Program-made: the position numbers and the translations under genes
In this document: in pieces, positions 6,762 through 7,601 of the stretch
Layout: every line of letters starts with the position of its first letter
Position numbering within the stretch: the stretch's first letter is position 1
Assembly (NCBI GenBank): GCA_035310015.1
Contig: DATGEO010000099.1
Location: forward strand, 1-7,601
Length of the DNA stretch: 7,601 nt
Direction: 5' to 3'
Origin: DATGEO01 sp035310015
GTDB taxonomy: Bacteria; Chloroflexota; Dormibacteria; Dormibacterales; Dormibacteraceae
The notes under the pieces: generated by a model
Seen by the model: only the letters and a program-made list of their open reading frames with translations
The model's database searches: none
What the model was told of the DNA's origin: nothing

Positions 6762-6868
6762 CAGTGCGAGTGCCGGCACTCGAGGATAAACCGGACCGGG
6801 AACCGGTGCGAGTGCCGGCACTCGAGACCGAACCGGGCCGGAACGCAGTGCGAGTGCCGGCACTCGCG
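6762..6868. repeat. Three perfect 16-bp palindromes at 42-bp pitch
   Basis: CGAGTGCCGGCACTCG occurs identically at 6767-6782, 6809-6824 and 6851-6866, each preceded by GTG. The repeat distance is exactly 42 bases both times. The third copy extends to the 18-bp palindrome GCGAGTGCCGGCACTCGC. The roughly 26-base intervals between palindromes resemble each other only in part (CCGG-rich). The array fills the space between the PHP gene's stop and tRNA-Arg. On the minus strand, the direction of both neighbours, no T-tract follows any copy, so these are not ordinary intrinsic terminators. Confidence 0.85.
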
Positions 6869-6874
6869 CAAAAA

Positions 6875-7591
6875 TCAGCGAGCGGCGGCGGCGGCGTATC
6901 GCTGGTGGTTGAATCCCCACGCCGCATAACGAACCAAACCCACCGCCTTGTAGCGCGCTCGGCCGGCCTCGGTCTCGCGCGCCTCGATGGAGCGCCGCAG
7001 ATCGGCGGCGGTCCGGCCGCGAAACGCCGTGTAGGCCCGCCCGACCGCGTCCAGGATGTGTGCGTCTGAGGAGCCGGTCTCGGCCGCGCCAAGGCCGATG
7101 TTCAGGCGCCGAGCCATCCGGTTGAAGACGTAGAAGCCCGGCGTCGCGTTCTCGACCTCGATCGCGTCGAAGTCCAGCTCGGCGGCGAGCCATCCCACCC
7201 CGTGGACCACGCCGCCGTTGGTCGCGCGCCGGTGCGTCCGCCAGAACGGGTGCGGCGCGATCGCGAGACCGCCCTGCTCGTGGATTGCGTGCAGCGTTCC
7301 TGCGGCTGACATACCGGGCCGAACGCGGCGCTCGAGGAACAGTCCGAGGATGTGCCCGTCGCGGCTCGACACCTCCTCCCCGATCACGACCTCGATGCCG
7401 CCGGTCTTGGCCGCGCGCTCGGCCACTCGTAAAGCGCCCTCGAGCGTGTCGTGGTCGGTGACCGCGATCACGCGCAGGTCGGTGCGGGCGATGACATGGT
7501 CGACGAGCTCCGTCGGCGACGGCCAGCCATCCGAGCAGTTCGTGTGCATGTGTAGGTCGGCTCGCGACCGGGGTTTCACTGTTCCGTGCAT
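6875..7591 (-). CDS. PHP-domain metal-dependent phosphoesterase
   Basis: A 238-residue stand-alone PHP protein. Metal-ligand motifs appear in family order: DLHMHTNCSDG at 12-22 (His14, His16, Asp21), VTDHDT at 44-49 (His47), GEEVS at 71-75 (Glu72), GHILGLF at 79-85 (His80), APHPF at 112-116 (His114), and GSSDAH at 173-178 (Asp176, His178). A trinuclear metal site is therefore expected to be intact. Relatives include nucleoside 3',5'-bisphosphate phosphatase, oligonucleotide phosphatases and the PHP domains of DNA polymerases. No polymerase or other domain is attached, so the substrate cannot be assigned. The C-terminal part (about 195-238) is basic and ends in YAAAAAR. The ATG at 7591 has AGGA seven bases upstream, which supports this start. 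Transcription runs towards the palindrome array and the tRNA genes. Confidence 0.88.
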   Translation of the reverse strand: MHGTVKPRSRADLHMHTNCSDGWPSPTELVDHVIARTDLRVIAVTDHDTLEGALRVAERAAKTGGIEVVIGEEVSSRDGHILGLFLERRVRPGMSAAGTLHAIHEQGGLAIAPHPFWRTHRRATNGGVVHGVGWLAAELDFDAIEVENATPGFYVFNRMARRLNIGLGAAETGSSDAHILDAVGRAYTAFRGRTAADLRRSIEARETEAGRARYKAVGLVRYAAWGFNHQRYAAAAAR

Positions 7592-7597
7592 GCTACG

Positions 7598-7601
7598 TCC
7601 T
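7598..7601 (-). promoter_or_regulatory. Ribosome binding site of the PHP gene
   Basis: AGGA on the minus strand at the very edge of the window, with six bases between it and the ATG at 7591. It supports the chosen start; anything further upstream is outside the window. Confidence 0.5.

Noticed and set aside
6762..6868. CRISPR array
   Set aside because: The repeated part is a 16-bp palindrome, intervals between copies resemble each other, only three units exist and no cas gene is present.
6762..6868. Intrinsic terminators for the PHP gene or promoterless read-through control
   Set aside because: On the minus strand no T-run follows any hairpin. The only A/T run (6870-6874) lies on the upstream side of the third palindrome.
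6764..7069. Protein with 14-residue repeats (RVPALE type) on either strand
   Set aside because: The periodicity follows directly from the 42-base DNA repeat, frames are open on both strands, and part of the span is the PHP gene in another frame.

Overview
The window is GC-rich bacterial chromosome with compact genes and frequent GTG starts. The style suggests a high-GC soil-type bacterium (Actinobacteria, Chloroflexota or a related candidate lineage), but the sequence does not settle the taxon. No phage, plasmid, transposase, integrase or defence gene is visible.

Positions 1-4360 (all minus strand) hold the aspartate-to-threonine operon, transcribed in the order hom, thrC, thrB, lysC. Junctions are essentially seamless: hom and thrC are separated only by a second stop codon, thrC and thrB abut with no gap, and thrB and lysC overlap by 4 bases. 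Homoserine dehydrogenase makes homoserine, ThrB phosphorylates it, ThrC converts the phosphate to threonine, and LysC supplies aspartyl phosphate at the head of the pathway. The intermediate enzyme Asd is not in the window. lysC runs to the left edge and is complete or nearly so.

Positions 4381-5343 (plus strand) hold an ornithine cyclodeaminase/mu-crystallin family gene. It diverges from hom with only 20 bases between the start codons. It ends convergently on the next gene, with both stop codons lying in one CTAG.

Positions 5340-6156 (minus strand) are a two-gene unit: an ECF-type sigma factor followed, with a 32-base overlap, by a 96-residue single-pass membrane protein. By position the latter is a candidate anti-sigma factor without the usual zinc-binding motif. 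An ECF-like promoter candidate lies just upstream of the sigma gene.

Positions 6157-6874 are mostly non-coding. They contain tRNA-Arg(UCG) and tRNA-Leu(GAG), both on the minus strand, and several repeats. The core GCGAGTGCCGG occurs five times, twice on one side of the tRNA pair and three times on the other, in both clusters at an exact 42-bp pitch. The three-copy cluster consists of 16-bp perfect palindromes. A separate 16-bp repeat containing TGTGCACA occurs twice downstream of tRNA-Leu. This repeat-rich section is the least explained part of the window.

Positions 6875-7591 (minus strand) encode a PHP-domain metal-dependent phosphoesterase. I found no clear new multi-gene system. The best leads are the 42-bp repeat arrays and the sigma factor/small membrane protein pair.
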